A stretch of 64,000 nucleotides of DNA, taken from NCBI GenBank assembly GCA_024226935.1, contig JAAELK010000152.1, positions 1 through 64,000 on the forward strand, read 5' to 3'. Below are positions 9,479-19,027 of this stretch, one piece after another. A model generated the notes under the pieces. That model was not told the DNA's origin. It saw only the letters and a program-made list of their open reading frames with translations, and made no database searches. Position numbers and translations under genes: made by a program. The stretch comes from Desulfobacteraceae bacterium. GTDB taxonomy: Bacteria; Desulfobacterota; Desulfobacteria; Desulfobacterales; Desulfobacteraceae. Every line of letters begins with the position of its first letter. Position 1 is the first letter of the stretch.

Positions 9479-11152
9479 ATGAGTTCCATCAACGCCAAAG
9501 ATTTTATTAAGGAATTGGTTTTTTGCCTCAATGAAGAAGATATTGTGAAGGCCAAAGCCCTGCTTCAGTTTTCATCCGACTCAAACATAAGCACAAAGAT
9601 TCAACAAAAAACCATGATAGAACTGGCCAAGGGGCCTGAAAAAATTGTATTCCCCCTTCTTGAATACCTGACAAAAATTGAGATCTCCGATCAAAAGGTT
9701 CAAGAGGCCCTGTATGAACTTATTCTTGACAAAGCATACGGCAATACAGACCTAGTAATTGAGTATATTACCAAAAACGAAAAAAAAGCCAGACTCCTAT
9801 TTTTAAAGGCCGCAGGAGAACTATTTTTGACGGATACGGCACCGGTATTAAAACAAATTATATCCACGGACAAGGATCCTCAAATACTTATAGCCGCCAC
9901 CCAGTCCCTTGGTGCTCTCAGGTTACCAGACTCCCTTGACACCTTTACCCAGATGGCAACTCATACGGACAAACAAGTGAGGAAATCGGCTATTTATGCT
10001 ATCTCCGAAGCCGGTAACCAGGAAGCAGTTGACAGAATCATGGGGTTTCTTGGTGATGATGAAGAGACCAATAAAGTGGCTGTAGAAGCCCTTTCTGAAA
10101 TGCAGGATCTCTATGCCCTTGAACAACTCACCTCCCTTCTGGGTTCATCCATTACCATTGTCAGGGATACAGCCATAGACCAATTATTAAAACTTGGTAA
10201 CAAATCCACCCCTATTCTTACAAAAGCATTCAAAAATGCCCAGGCAGATTACCTGGTTCACCTGATTACCACTCTGGGCTATATTGGGGATACCAGCGCT
10301 ATTTCACCCATATTGGACATTATCAATACCCAACCCAAAGATGCCAATATCCGCCAGGCTGCCTACGAAGCCATGGAAAGAATCCCATCCCCCAGAACAG
10401 CCATCTATCTGGCCCAGGGGTTGCAAGACCCTATTGAGGCAGTTCGAATGTCCGCAGCCAGAGCCATAGATAAGAACCTTTCCAAACCCTTGATTGCGGG
10501 ACTTAAAAATATTGTCCGGACAGGATCTGCCGAAGCCCAGCAGGCAGTTTCAACCCTCATCGATTCCGAAGCCGAAAATATTTTTAATTTCCTTGTGGAA
10601 GAAGACTCTTTCCAAAGCCTTGCCCAGCAACACATTACCCAAAAAGCGGATCCTGTCACCCGGAAAACCTTTTTGAAAAAAATGCAGAGTATCGGACAAA
10701 AAGACTTTTCCAAACAAATTACAAAAGAGATAACCAATACTGACCAGCCGTCCACAAAAGAGGCAAAAATAGTTGTCATAGATGATTCAAAAATGATGCT
10801 CAAGCTATACCAAAACAAACTATCTGCCTTAGGGTTTAACCCCCAAACCTTTGAACGTCCTGAAGATGCTATCCCTCACATTATTGCTAATCGCCCTGAC
10901 CTGGTAATCACAGACCTGAACATGCCAAATATCAGTGGACTTGAACTGACCCGGGAAATCAGAAGAAAATTTACCCGCCAGAAGTTACCCGTTCTCATGA
11001 TCACAACCCAGAGCGATTTTGTAGAAGAAGAAGATGGTGACATACGGGTAAATGACTCCATTCTGACAAAGTCAGGAATTAATAAAATCCTTCACAAACC
11101 GTTTACGGATGATGATTTCAAAAAAGCGGTCCATCAATTTTTGACCCCCTAA
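9479..11152 (+). CDS. HEAT-repeat protein with C-terminal response-regulator receiver
   Basis: A 557-residue protein in the chemotaxis operon. Residues about 1-410 form a solenoid of HEAT-like repeats (for example segments around TQSLGALRLPDSLDTF, RKSAIYAISEAGNQEAVDRI and RQAAYEAMERIPSPRTAIYL). A receiver domain follows from about 429, with the DD pair in VVIDDSK, phosphoacceptor Asp479 (VITDLNMPN) and the late Lys in HKPF. The start has a weak GAGG immediately upstream. Its place after cheR suggests it is the phosphorylated output or adaptor of this pathway, with the HEAT part binding a partner. That role is inferred; I know of no named family with this order in chemotaxis. Confidence 0.85.
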   Translation: MSSINAKDFIKELVFCLNEEDIVKAKALLQFSSDSNISTKIQQKTMIELAKGPEKIVFPLLEYLTKIEISDQKVQEALYELILDKAYGNTDLVIEYITKNEKKARLLFLKAAGELFLTDTAPVLKQIISTDKDPQILIAATQSLGALRLPDSLDTFTQMATHTDKQVRKSAIYAISEAGNQEAVDRIMGFLGDDEETNKVAVEALSEMQDLYALEQLTSLLGSSITIVRDTAIDQLLKLGNKSTPILTKAFKNAQADYLVHLITTLGYIGDTSAISPILDIINTQPKDANIRQAAYEAMERIPSPRTAIYLAQGLQDPIEAVRMSAARAIDKNLSKPLIAGLKNIVRTGSAEAQQAVSTLIDSEAENIFNFLVEEDSFQSLAQQHITQKADPVTRKTFLKKMQSIGQKDFSKQITKEITNTDQPSTKEAKIVVIDDSKMMLKLYQNKLSALGFNPQTFERPEDAIPHIIANRPDLVITDLNMPNISGLELTREIRRKFTRQKLPVLMITTQSDFVEEEDGDIRVNDSILTKSGINKILHKPFTDDDFKKAVHQFLTP

Positions 11153-11260
11153 AAATACCTTACCCCATAAAACGGATCTCCATTGGCTTTATCGCCATCC
11201 TCCAGAGATTCGATGGGTATCTAAAACCATTGAAAAATTAATTAAGAAAAAGGATAGACA

Positions 11261-11716
11261 ATGATAAGAAAAGCCATATTGAATGATGTAAAAGATATTC
11301 ACACACTACTACATTTTTACCATAAAAAAGGAGAACTGCTGGCCAGGCCCTTGAGTAAATTATATGATCATTTAAGAGACTTCTGGGTATTTGAGGACAC
11401 TGAAACTAAAAAGATAGTAGGTTGCTGTGCATTACAATTTTGCTGGGAGAATCTTGCAGAAATTCGATCTCTGGCCGTGGCACCTGATTTCACCGGTCAT
11501 GGAATAGGCAAAATACTTACGGAACGAACTATTCAAGAGGCCTTTTCCTTTAAAATAAAAGATCTGTTCACCCTTACCTACAGGCCGACTTTTTTTGAAC
11601 AATTCGGATTCAATATCATTGATAAAAATGATCTTCCCATCAAGGTCTGGTCCGACTGCATAGGATGTGTCAGTTTTCCTAATTGTGATGAGATCGCAAT
11701 GTCAAAAAAACTATAG
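11261..11716 (+). CDS. GNAT-family N-acetyltransferase (ArgA-like)
   Basis: A 151-residue single-domain GNAT acetyltransferase. The acetyl-CoA binding segment is IRSLAVAPDFTGHGIGKILTERTIQ (R/Q-x-x-G-x-G/A type), and the late RPTFFEQFGFNIIDKNDLP matches the short amino-acid N-acetyltransferases related to ArgA that start arginine biosynthesis. The Cys-containing C-terminus (DCIGCVSFPNCDE) also resembles those proteins. Glutamate as substrate is inferred. The start has AAGGA five bases upstream. It follows the chemotaxis operon after a 108-nt gap and converges on the next gene. Confidence 0.7.
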   Translation: MIRKAILNDVKDIHTLLHFYHKKGELLARPLSKLYDHLRDFWVFEDTETKKIVGCCALQFCWENLAEIRSLAVAPDFTGHGIGKILTERTIQEAFSFKIKDLFTLTYRPTFFEQFGFNIIDKNDLPIKVWSDCIGCVSFPNCDEIAMSKKL

Positions 11717-11774
11717 CGCTCCCGGGGGGTTAGGCAATTTTCCTCTCCCCCCCGACAGTCTGTAAAACGCTATA
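11712..11774. terminator. nested inverted repeat between convergent genes
   Basis: Outer arms TATAGCG (11712-11718) and CGCTATA (11768-11774) enclose inner arms CGGGGGG (11723-11729) and CCCCCCG (11748-11754). Both flanking genes end inside the outer arms. There is no U-run, so this is at best an atypical bidirectional terminator. Confidence 0.4.
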
Positions 11775-12825
11775 CGTAAATCATCTTATAAGGAATTGGA
11801 GCATACTTAATCACCGAGGGTTTAGGCAGGATCTGCTCTTCTGCAACAGTAAGCCAATTGGTATCAAAATTAACTTCCCTCAAACGTCCGCCTTCCGATG
11901 GCAATGCGTGGCTAGTATGATTATACCGCACATTCAGGATACAAACATAGCTTTTACGCTGTCTTGCAATTACATAGTTTTTAGTAAAATTACTTTGGGA
12001 AATCTGGACCGAATCCGCAAGACTCTTAATCTGATCCACGGATAATTTTACCAAAACTGATTTTGACACGCCTTTTTCATCAATGCGCAAAAGATTTCTG
12101 GACTCGCTGGAAGAGACGTAGATGGTCGTGATTGTATCAAATTGCCGAAAATATTGAGCAGCCACTATGGCTGCTGTTCTTCTGCCGCCTGACATCACAG
12201 GAACACCATAATACTCAAACAATTTCTTTTGAAGATTTTCAGCATATTTATCCCCTTTTTCATAAAGATCCTTGGAAATATACCGCAAATATTTAGCAAG
12301 ATTTTCAGAGGCATCGGCAATGGGCCAATCAACCCGGACATGGAAATGAGTCAGGGCGTACTGCACCTTTGTTCTCTGATTTCTCTGTATCAGCAAAGCA
12401 TAATCCACCGGCAACAAGGAGCGCAACAATGAAAAGAACTCAGTGGTTTCAAAATATTTAAGATTACGGTTAAAATTTTCCACATCGGGAAAATATTTAT
12501 GTCTCAATAGATTGGTCTTGGTAGTCTTATTGGCATCAAAGTAACGGATATATTTTTTATGTTTCTTATCAATAAAATCTTCTGAAAAAATAATCAGAAA
12601 TGAATTCTGGGCATCAAATTCTACTGAAGGTATTCTGGCCCGGGGTTTGAGTTCCCGCAACTCCACAAAAGGATAAGGGGTTCTCAGGCGCAAAAAATTA
12701 TTATAGGACCCCACAAGGGAATATCCAATGACAAACTGATCAAGTTCATCACGCAAAACCTGGTAGTAGGATCTTCTCAATCTGGCTTCCCTGCTCAGAC
12801 TCTCTCTTTGCATGTACAAGTTCAC
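11770..12825 (-). CDS. hypothetical protein, 351 aa
   Basis: I do not recognise this protein. It is soluble in appearance: no signal peptide or membrane segment, many Arg/Lys/Tyr residues, and a charged N-terminus (QRESLSREARLRRSYYQVLRDELDQF). The middle is helical and basic, and the segment MSGGRRTAAIVAAQYFRQF could be a ligand loop or a helix. The chosen start is GTG with GGGGAG five bases upstream; an ATG four codons later is the alternative. It lies 23 nt downstream of pgk on the same strand and could be co-transcribed with it. Codon use resembles the neighbours. Confidence 0.7.
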   Translation of the reverse strand: MNLYMQRESLSREARLRRSYYQVLRDELDQFVIGYSLVGSYNNFLRLRTPYPFVELRELKPRARIPSVEFDAQNSFLIIFSEDFIDKKHKKYIRYFDANKTTKTNLLRHKYFPDVENFNRNLKYFETTEFFSLLRSLLPVDYALLIQRNQRTKVQYALTHFHVRVDWPIADASENLAKYLRYISKDLYEKGDKYAENLQKKLFEYYGVPVMSGGRRTAAIVAAQYFRQFDTITTIYVSSSESRNLLRIDEKGVSKSVLVKLSVDQIKSLADSVQISQSNFTKNYVIARQRKSYVCILNVRYNHTSHALPSEGGRLREVNFDTNWLTVAEEQILPKPSVIKYAPIPYKMIYV

Positions 12826-12848
12826 CTGGTCTCCCCTTTTGACGTGAT

Positions 12849-14024
12849 TTATTCCAGGGCAAGGACCCCGGGGAGTTTTTTCCCTTCCATCATATACAAA
12901 AACGCCCCGCCACCTGTGGAAATATAACTGACTTTATCTGCAACTCCACATTGCTTAGCAGCAAGCCCCGTATCCCCGCCGCCAACAATGGAAAACGCTT
13001 TGGCACCGGCAATGGCATCGGCCACAGTCTGGGTGCCGGCAGCAAATTTTTCCATTTCAAAGACTCCCATGGGACCATTCCAGACAATAGTACCAGCCTG
13101 TAAAATAGCCTGGGCATACCGATTCGCCGTTTCCGGCCCGATATCCAATGCCATCCAATTATCTGGAATTTCATCAACTGGCACAATTTTTGTGACTGCA
13201 TTTTTATCAAACTTATCGGCTACCACCAAATCACTGGGTAAAAGCAATTCTATGCCTTTTTTATCTGCCTTTTCAATAATGGCAGCGGCAGTTTTCAGAA
13301 GATCTACTTCAATCATTGAGTCTTTGGTATCAACACCACTGGCGTTTAAAAAAGTGTTCGCCATGGCTCCGCCTATGATCAACTTATCAACAAAATTAAG
13401 CATATTTTCCAGTGCAGCCAATTTACTTGAGACTTTTGCCCCCCCGATGACGGTGATAAGAGGCTTTTTAGGATTCTCAACTGAATCGTAATACGATTGT
13501 ACTTCTTTTTCAAGTAGAAATCCAGCACAGGCTTGTGAAACAAATTTTGTAATACCGGTTATTGATGCCTGATCCCGGTGGGAAACAGCAAAGGCATTGT
13601 TAATATAAACATCACAAAGATCAGCCAATTTCTTTGCAAAGTTAAGATCATTTTTCTTTTCTTCATTGTAAAATCGTAAATTTTCAAGCAGGAGAATCTG
13701 TCCATCCTCAAGATCCGCTACCTGCTGTTCCACATCTTTACCGATGCAATCATCTACAAATAAAACCTTACGGCCCAATAATCCGGCCAGACATTGGGCC
13801 GCAGGTAACAAGCTAAACCTATCATCTTTTATCCCATTGGGCCTTCCCATATGGGAGGCCAGAATGATCTTGGCTTTACGGGTAGATAAATACTCAATCA
13901 GGTCAAGGGTTGCCCTGATCCTGTTATCATCTGTGATATTTAATTTTTCATCCATGGGCAGATTATAATCCACCCGAACAAACACTTTTTTCCCCTGTAC
14001 GTCTATATCTCTAACTGACTTCAT
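12849..14024 (-). CDS. pgk: phosphoglycerate kinase
   Basis: Glycolytic and gluconeogenic enzyme interconverting 1,3-bisphosphoglycerate plus ADP with 3-phosphoglycerate plus ATP in the cytoplasm. The N-terminal substrate motif KVFVRVDYNLPM, the SHMGRPNG loop, GGAKVSSKL, and the late nucleotide segment IVGGGDTGLAAKQCG are all present. The length (391 aa) is normal. The ATG has GAGGAGG upstream. It is the first gene of its strand block after a small cysteine-containing ORF 36 nt upstream. Confidence 0.97.
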   Translation of the reverse strand: MKSVRDIDVQGKKVFVRVDYNLPMDEKLNITDDNRIRATLDLIEYLSTRKAKIILASHMGRPNGIKDDRFSLLPAAQCLAGLLGRKVLFVDDCIGKDVEQQVADLEDGQILLLENLRFYNEEKKNDLNFAKKLADLCDVYINNAFAVSHRDQASITGITKFVSQACAGFLLEKEVQSYYDSVENPKKPLITVIGGAKVSSKLAALENMLNFVDKLIIGGAMANTFLNASGVDTKDSMIEVDLLKTAAAIIEKADKKGIELLLPSDLVVADKFDKNAVTKIVPVDEIPDNWMALDIGPETANRYAQAILQAGTIVWNGPMGVFEMEKFAAGTQTVADAIAGAKAFSIVGGGDTGLAAKQCGVADKVSYISTGGGAFLYMMEGKKLPGVLALE

Positions 14025-14060
14025 CCATGCCTCCTCAACACTCCAAAAATGGAATATCGA

Positions 14061-14327
14061 CTATTTCTTGATTTTTCTTTTATAAATCTGTTTTTTCCGG
14101 GACCACCGCTCAAAAAAATTTATGGCGCCGGCTTTTGTGCCCCGTTCAATAATTTCTTCTTCAACCTTCACCCCATCTCTGGTGGCGATGGCCTGTCGCA
14201 AACATCTGGTCTTAACAGGACAATAAAAAAAACAATCCTCCGGGGTCTGGCGAAGCCCTTTTTCCCCCATGGGAAATACCTTTTCCAGGCGACCAAAGCA
14301 CTCGGGGATTTCTTGTTCTTTATTCAT
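14061..14327 (-). CDS. small cysteine-containing protein, 88 aa
   Basis: An unrecognised small protein that overlaps the end of radC by 8 nt. It has a conserved-looking cysteine cluster (ECFGRL early, then DCFFYCPVKTRCLRQA), four Cys in all, which could bind zinc or an iron-sulfur cluster, followed by a basic C-terminal tail (RKKQIYKRKIKK). The ATG at 14327 is preferred; an in-frame TTG lies four codons upstream. No clear Shine-Dalgarno is seen, so it is probably translated by coupling from radC. Function unknown. Confidence 0.6.
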   Translation of the reverse strand: MNKEQEIPECFGRLEKVFPMGEKGLRQTPEDCFFYCPVKTRCLRQAIATRDGVKVEEEIIERGTKAGAINFFERWSRKKQIYKRKIKK

Positions 14328-15051
14328 TACTTTGTTCAAACTCGCTATTAAATTTTGATATCAACCCCTTTGCCGCAAAGCTGAAAAAGCCTTCGGTTCC
14401 GGTGATAATATGTTCGTGCACCAAAATCCCCACACTATTCAAGGCAAAACACAGTTTTTTTGTAATATGAAGATCACTTTTAGACGGAGAGACATCCCCT
14501 GACGGATGGTTATGGGCAAAAATAACTGCAGCCGCTTTATGGGCAAGAGCCTGAATAATAACCTCCCGGGGGTAGACCGAACTTCCTGTCAGACTGCCGG
14601 AAAACAAAATTTCTGCGGCCAACACCCGATTTTTAGCATCCAGAAAAATCCCTAAAAAATGCTCCTTGGCCTTATATCCTATGACATGGTTCAGATAATC
14701 CAGCAAATCTTCTGAATTTTCTACCACATCCTTGGATAATATCCTGGCTGCAAGATAACGGTCGGCCACTGCCTTAATCAACAAGATCCCCAGGCTGTTT
14801 GCCTTCCCAACACCATCCACACGGCACAGCTCTTGCGTTGTTGCCTCCAAAACCCCCTGAAAGGTTTTAAACTGTTTCATCAAAAGCTTAGCACTGAATT
14901 TACAGTCTTTTCTCGGCTGATTTAAGGAAAGGAGCAGTTCAATCACTTCATAATCATGAAACCCGGAAAGGCCGCTGGTTAAAAATTTTTCCCGCAGCCT
15001 TTTCCTGTGTCCTTCTCCTCTATTCTCCCTGGATGTCTCCTTGGTCATCAT
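14320..15051 (-). CDS. radC: RadC/JAB-domain protein
   Basis: A RadC-family protein. The N-terminal helix-hairpin-helix segment [14 protein letters not shown] is followed by a JAB1/MPN metalloprotease-like domain with the family motif [14 protein letters not shown]. The DNA-repair role originally assigned to RadC is doubtful; its biochemical activity is unsettled (family knowledge). The start is uncertain: ATGs at 15066, 15051 and 15048 are all inside the end of gyrA. I chose 15051 because the family similarity seems to begin near [10 protein letters not shown]. It overlaps gyrA by about 30 nt and the downstream small gene by 8 nt. Confidence 0.85.
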   Translation of the reverse strand: MMTKETSRENRGEGHRKRLREKFLTSGLSGFHDYEVIELLLSLNQPRKDCKFSAKLLMKQFKTFQGVLEATTQELCRVDGVGKANSLGILLIKAVADRYLAARILSKDVVENSEDLLDYLNHVIGYKAKEHFLGIFLDAKNRVLAAEILFSGSLTGSSVYPREVIIQALAHKAAAVIFAHNHPSGDVSPSKSDLHITKKLCFALNSVGILVHEHIITGTEGFFSFAAKGLISKFNSEFEQSNE

Positions 15052-17551
15052 TCTCTTTGATTTCATCGGATATCAGCTCGTTATTTTCATCCTCTTCTCC
15101 GTCGATTTTTTCACCAGCTTCCCCGGGGGCTTCTCCTTCGGGGAGTCGTGCAATACCGATCAAAGCTTCCTTGGGTGACAGATTGATCAACTTAACCCCC
15201 TGGGTATTTCTGGATATCACATTAATCCCGTCAATGGAGGTTCGAATCAATTTTCCCTTATCGGTAACCATCATGAGTTCATCATTGTCTCCCACCAAAG
15301 CCAAAGAGACCATTTGACCATTGCGTTTGGAGGTCTTGATGGAAAATACCCCTTTGCCTCCCCGGGTCTGGGTTCTATACTCTTCGACATGGGACCGCTT
15401 ACCATATCCATTTTCAGTCACCGTCAACAGAGTTTCCTGTGCTTCCAACACCTCCATACCCACCACACGAGTGCCCTCATCAATCCGCATACCCCGGACT
15501 CCCATGGATCCCCTGGCCGTACCCCGGACATCGGCCTCGTTAAAACGAATGACCTTCCCACCTTCAGACCCCAGGAAAATATCCATATTCCCATTGGTAA
15601 TCCGGGCAGCAATAAGTTCATCACCCTCGGCCAATTTAACACCGATAAGCCCGCCGGACCGGGGTCTGGAATAGGCCATTAAATCAGTTTTTTTAACCCG
15701 CCCTTTTTTAGTAGCCATAACTACATACTTATCTGCTACAAACTCATCCACGGTGAGAACGGTTGCAAGTTTCTCGCCCTCATCAAACTTCAACAGATTG
15801 ACAATGGCCTTTCCAAGACTTGAGCGACCTGCCATGGGCAATTCATAAACCTTGGCCTGATATACCTTTCCAAAATTGGTAATAAACAAAAAAGTGGCAT
15901 GGGTGGATGCCACAAACAAATGCTCTACAAAATCATCTGTCTTTGTTCCCATGGCTGTCTTGCCCTTGCCGCCCCGGTGCTGACTGGCATAAAGGGTGAC
16001 AGGATTTCGTTTGATATAACCGGTTCGGCTCACCGTAACCACCATGTCCTCCTGGGCAATCAGATCTTCGATACCGATTGTTGCTGTGCTTTCCACAATC
16101 TTGGTACGTCGGGTATCACCAAATTCTTCGTACAACTCAGTCAACTCGTCCTTGATCAACCCCCGGACCACAATCTCGCTTGACAATATCTCATTATACC
16201 AGGCAATATCCTTGAGCAATCCATCATATTCGGTAATAATTTTTTCCCTTTCCAACCCGGTAAGCCGCTGGAGTCGCATATCCAGAATGGCCTGGGCCTG
16301 GATGGCTGTCAAGCTGAAAGTATTAACCAAACCATTTCTGGCCTCTTCTGGAGATTGGGATGCACGGATTAATGCCACAACGCGATCCAGATTATCCAAA
16401 GCAATTTTTAAACCTTCCAGAATATGGGCCCGCTCTTCTGCTTTCCGCAAATCATACCGGGTCCGCCGGATAATCACATTTTTCCGATGGACGATAAAAT
16501 GATTCAAAATTTCTTTAAGGGTCAGCAATTCCGGCCGGTCATTGACCACGGCAAGAAAAATAATACCAAAACTTGTCTGCATATTGGTATGTTTATAAAG
16601 CTGATTAATCACAACTTCCGCATATTGATCCCGTTTAAGGCCAATGGCTATTCTCATGCCGTCACGATCGGATTCATCACGAACAAAAGAAGCTCCGGTA
16701 ATCACCTTATCCCGCATGAGTTCAGCAATTTTTTCCACCACTTTTGCCTTGTTGACCTGGTAGGGAAGCTCGGTAACAATAATGGTTTCCTGACCGCTTT
16801 TCTTGTTTTCCTCTACCTCAACCTTGGCACGGACGCAAATAATACCGCGCCCCGTACTATAGGCTTCATATATCCCCTTGAGACCATAAATATGACCACA
16901 GGTGGGAAAATCAGGTCCGGGTATATACTCCATCAAATCTCTGATACCCATTTCCGGATTATCGATCAGGGCCTTAAGCCCTCCAATAACCTCATTAATA
17001 TTATGGGGGGGAATATTGGTGGTCATGCCCACGGCAATGCCCGAAGACCCGTTGACAATCAGGGCCGGAAACCTGGTTGGAAGAACAACTGGTTCACTAA
17101 GGGTTTCATCATAATTAGGAATGAAATCAACCGTCTCTTTTTCAAGATCTGCCAACATCTGATGGGAAAGTTTACGCATACGGATTTCCGTATACCTCAT
17201 GGCTGCCGGAGAATCACCATCAACAGAGCCAAAGTTCCCCTGGCCGTCCACCAGGGTATATCGCAATGAAAAATCCTGGGCCATCCGGACAATGGTATCA
17301 TACACGGCAGAATCTCCGTGGGGATGGTACTTACCAATTACGTCACCGACAATACGGGCAGACTTCTTATAGGACTTGTTCCAATCATTATGCAATTGCT
17401 GCATGGCGTAAAGAACCCGCCTATGAACTGGTTTCAAGCCATCCCGGACATCGGGCAGCGCCCTTCCGATAATGACACTCATGGCATATTCGAGATAAGA
17501 TTGTTTCATTTCTTTCTCGATACTAGTCATATTATTGTCTGTTTGAATCAT
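15020..17551 (-). CDS. gyrA: DNA gyrase subunit A
   Basis: The DNA-cleaving subunit of gyrase, which introduces negative supercoils together with GyrB. The N-terminal [15 protein letters not shown], the quinolone-binding region [13 protein letters not shown] (with the drug-sensitive-type Ser and Asp), and the catalytic Tyr in [10 protein letters not shown] are present. The GyrA-box variant QHRGGKG near 530 in the C-terminal pinwheel domain separates it from ParC. The acidic tail is rich in Glu/Asp. The length is 843 aa. The ATG has GGAG upstream. gyrB is not in the window. Confidence 0.96.
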   Translation of the reverse strand: MIQTDNNMTSIEKEMKQSYLEYAMSVIIGRALPDVRDGLKPVHRRVLYAMQQLHNDWNKSYKKSARIVGDVIGKYHPHGDSAVYDTIVRMAQDFSLRYTLVDGQGNFGSVDGDSPAAMRYTEIRMRKLSHQMLADLEKETVDFIPNYDETLSEPVVLPTRFPALIVNGSSGIAVGMTTNIPPHNINEVIGGLKALIDNPEMGIRDLMEYIPGPDFPTCGHIYGLKGIYEAYSTGRGIICVRAKVEVEENKKSGQETIIVTELPYQVNKAKVVEKIAELMRDKVITGASFVRDESDRDGMRIAIGLKRDQYAEVVINQLYKHTNMQTSFGIIFLAVVNDRPELLTLKEILNHFIVHRKNVIIRRTRYDLRKAEERAHILEGLKIALDNLDRVVALIRASQSPEEARNGLVNTFSLTAIQAQAILDMRLQRLTGLEREKIITEYDGLLKDIAWYNEILSSEIVVRGLIKDELTELYEEFGDTRRTKIVESTATIGIEDLIAQEDMVVTVSRTGYIKRNPVTLYASQHRGGKGKTAMGTKTDDFVEHLFVASTHATFLFITNFGKVYQAKVYELPMAGRSSLGKAIVNLLKFDEGEKLATVLTVDEFVADKYVVMATKKGRVKKTDLMAYSRPRSGGLIGVKLAEGDELIAARITNGNMDIFLGSEGGKVIRFNEADVRGTARGSMGVRGMRIDEGTRVVGMEVLEAQETLLTVTENGYGKRSHVEEYRTQTRGGKGVFSIKTSKRNGQMVSLALVGDNDELMMVTDKGKLIRTSIDGINVISRNTQGVKLINLSPKEALIGIARLPEGEAPGEAGEKIDGEEDENNELISDEIKENDDQGDIQGE

Positions 17552-17567
17552 ACAATCCTACTCCAAA

Positions 17568-18677
17568 TTAAGTTTCTTTAAATCCCTTTGCAGGTTCAAC
17601 CATAGATTGAAAACTCGAAAAATAAATATCTGCAAGGGTTAAAAACAAGGTGGTGATCAATGGCCCATAAATAATGCCCAAAAGGCCATAAACCTTCAAT
17701 CCGCCTATAATGGCAAAAAAAACAATAAGGGGGTGCATAGCAACCCTATTCCCCACCACCCTAGGTTTAAAAATGTACTCAATACCCCATGAAAGAATAC
17801 CATAAAATACCAGTACAAAAATACCGGCGCCCAGGCTGGATTTCAACATCAAAAATATGGCGGTAGGAACCAATACCACCCCTACCCCCACAATGGGAAG
17901 AAATGCCAAAAAACCCATAATCACCCCCCATAGGAAGGGAGAATTAAAGCCCATAAATAAAAAAAGTAGGCCGCCGGCACATCCCTGGATCAAACCGCCA
18001 AGGCCATTTCCAATGAGGACGGCACCTACCATATCCCTGAATTTTTCATATAATTGCTTGTCGTGCTCCTCCTTTAAAGGGGAAAGATCATAAATGTACT
18101 GGATAAATTTTTCACCATCCACAAACATATAAAAAACAACGATAAGCATAAGACCAAAATAAAAAACCAGGTTAAACAGATTGGAAGTGATGGATCTTGC
18201 CTGCTGGAACAAAGAATATCCCACCACCTTCCCCAATTCAGAAACAGGAGAGATGAGTTCATTCCAGACAAATATTTTTTCAATACCGGCCCGGGCCAGC
18301 AAAGCGTTAATCCGATCAAGGGCATGGGTGTTTTCCAGCAGATTGATAAGCTGGTCGGAAAAAACCGCATCCCTGGCCATATTATACAGCCCCAAGGCTT
18401 CCCTGGACAAGATGCCCACCAAAAAGACCACCGGAATAAAGACCACAAAAAACATAATAATGCAGGTCAATGCAGACGCTATTCGCGGAGAAAGCTTCCT
18501 TGAAAGAATCTCAAACAAAGGTTTAAAAATTCCGGTGGACACAATACCCAACATAATGCTGGCAAAAAACGGGGCAATCAATTTACCCATAAGCAAAACA
18601 GCGATGCCAAACAGCGCAAGGAAAAAGAAAAATACCGCTCGCTGAAATATATTTTGCTCCAAGATGTCACCAATCAA
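17568..18677 (-). CDS. AI-2E family (PerM/YdiK-like) membrane permease
   Basis: A 369-residue polytopic inner-membrane protein of the AI-2E/UPF0118 family. Hydrophobic segments include the N-terminal pair (FFFFLALFGIAVLLMG, FASIMLGIVSTGIF), IIMFFVVFIPVVFLVGIL, and a run of C-terminal helices containing GLGGLIQGCAGGLLF and GIIYGPLITT. Family members have been linked to autoinducer-2 export or to sodium/proton exchange; the substrate here cannot be told. Its stop lies 16 nt upstream of the gyrA start on the same strand, so the two may be co-transcribed. Confidence 0.85.
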   Translation of the reverse strand: MIGDILEQNIFQRAVFFFFLALFGIAVLLMGKLIAPFFASIMLGIVSTGIFKPLFEILSRKLSPRIASALTCIIMFFVVFIPVVFLVGILSREALGLYNMARDAVFSDQLINLLENTHALDRINALLARAGIEKIFVWNELISPVSELGKVVGYSLFQQARSITSNLFNLVFYFGLMLIVVFYMFVDGEKFIQYIYDLSPLKEEHDKQLYEKFRDMVGAVLIGNGLGGLIQGCAGGLLFLFMGFNSPFLWGVIMGFLAFLPIVGVGVVLVPTAIFLMLKSSLGAGIFVLVFYGILSWGIEYIFKPRVVGNRVAMHPLIVFFAIIGGLKVYGLLGIIYGPLITTLFLTLADIYFSSFQSMVEPAKGFKET

Positions 18678-18700
18678 ATATTTAAAAAAAAGAAAAGGCT

Positions 18701-18751
18701 AAAAAACCGAATAAAGCCGTAGAATGCACTTTTTCGCACAGATACGGCTTT
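18701..18751 (-). terminator. Rho-independent terminator after the 51-aa gene
   Basis: On the minus strand AAAGCCGTA (18743-18751) can pair with TACGGCTTT (18713-18721), with an inner TGC/GCA pair. A run of six T follows a few bases later (18701-18706). It separates the small membrane-protein gene from the permease gene. Confidence 0.6.
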
Positions 18752-18775
18752 ACCCAAATAAAAGAAGCATCTGTC

Positions 18776-18931
18776 TTAGCTGCTGATAATCCCCAAAGCC
18801 GCCAGAACAAGAAGTATTTCAAAAATAATGACCTGCACAAAGCTTCCAAAAAAATGGTAAACGATCCCGCCACCAACAATAGCTGGAACAGCTGTATAGA
18901 TCAATATACCTAATCTACGAGGAATATCCAT
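18776..18931 (-). CDS. small hydrophobic membrane protein, 51 aa
   Basis: A short gene starting at ATG 18931 with AAAGGGG upstream and ending at TAA 18776. The translation begins MDIPRRLGILIYTAVPAIVG and continues with two hydrophobic stretches (about 8-25 and 31-49) split by a short polar turn, so it is likely an inner-membrane hairpin with the basic N-terminus inside. It has its own downstream terminator-like hairpin. I do not recognise a family. A longer reading frame on the same strand overlapping it (18682-18879) lacks a ribosome site and crosses the hairpin, so this frame is preferred. Confidence 0.6.
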   Translation of the reverse strand: MDIPRRLGILIYTAVPAIVGGGIVYHFFGSFVQVIIFEILLVLAALGIISS

Positions 18932-19027
18932 AAAAACACCCCTTTATATATTTCATTCTCCGTTATTAACCCCTGTAAAAATCTTGAAGATTCTTACCAT
19001 TTTAATGAGTCCAAGTAAAGGACAAAC

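Noticed and set aside
16424-17269. Long plus-strand reading frame inside gyrA
   Set aside because: It is the antisense shadow of the conserved gyrA coding sequence, has no ribosome site and shows no recognisable domain.
18682-18879. 65-codon minus-strand frame overlapping the small membrane protein
   Set aside because: It lacks a ribosome site and runs through the terminator hairpin; the 51-aa frame has better signals.
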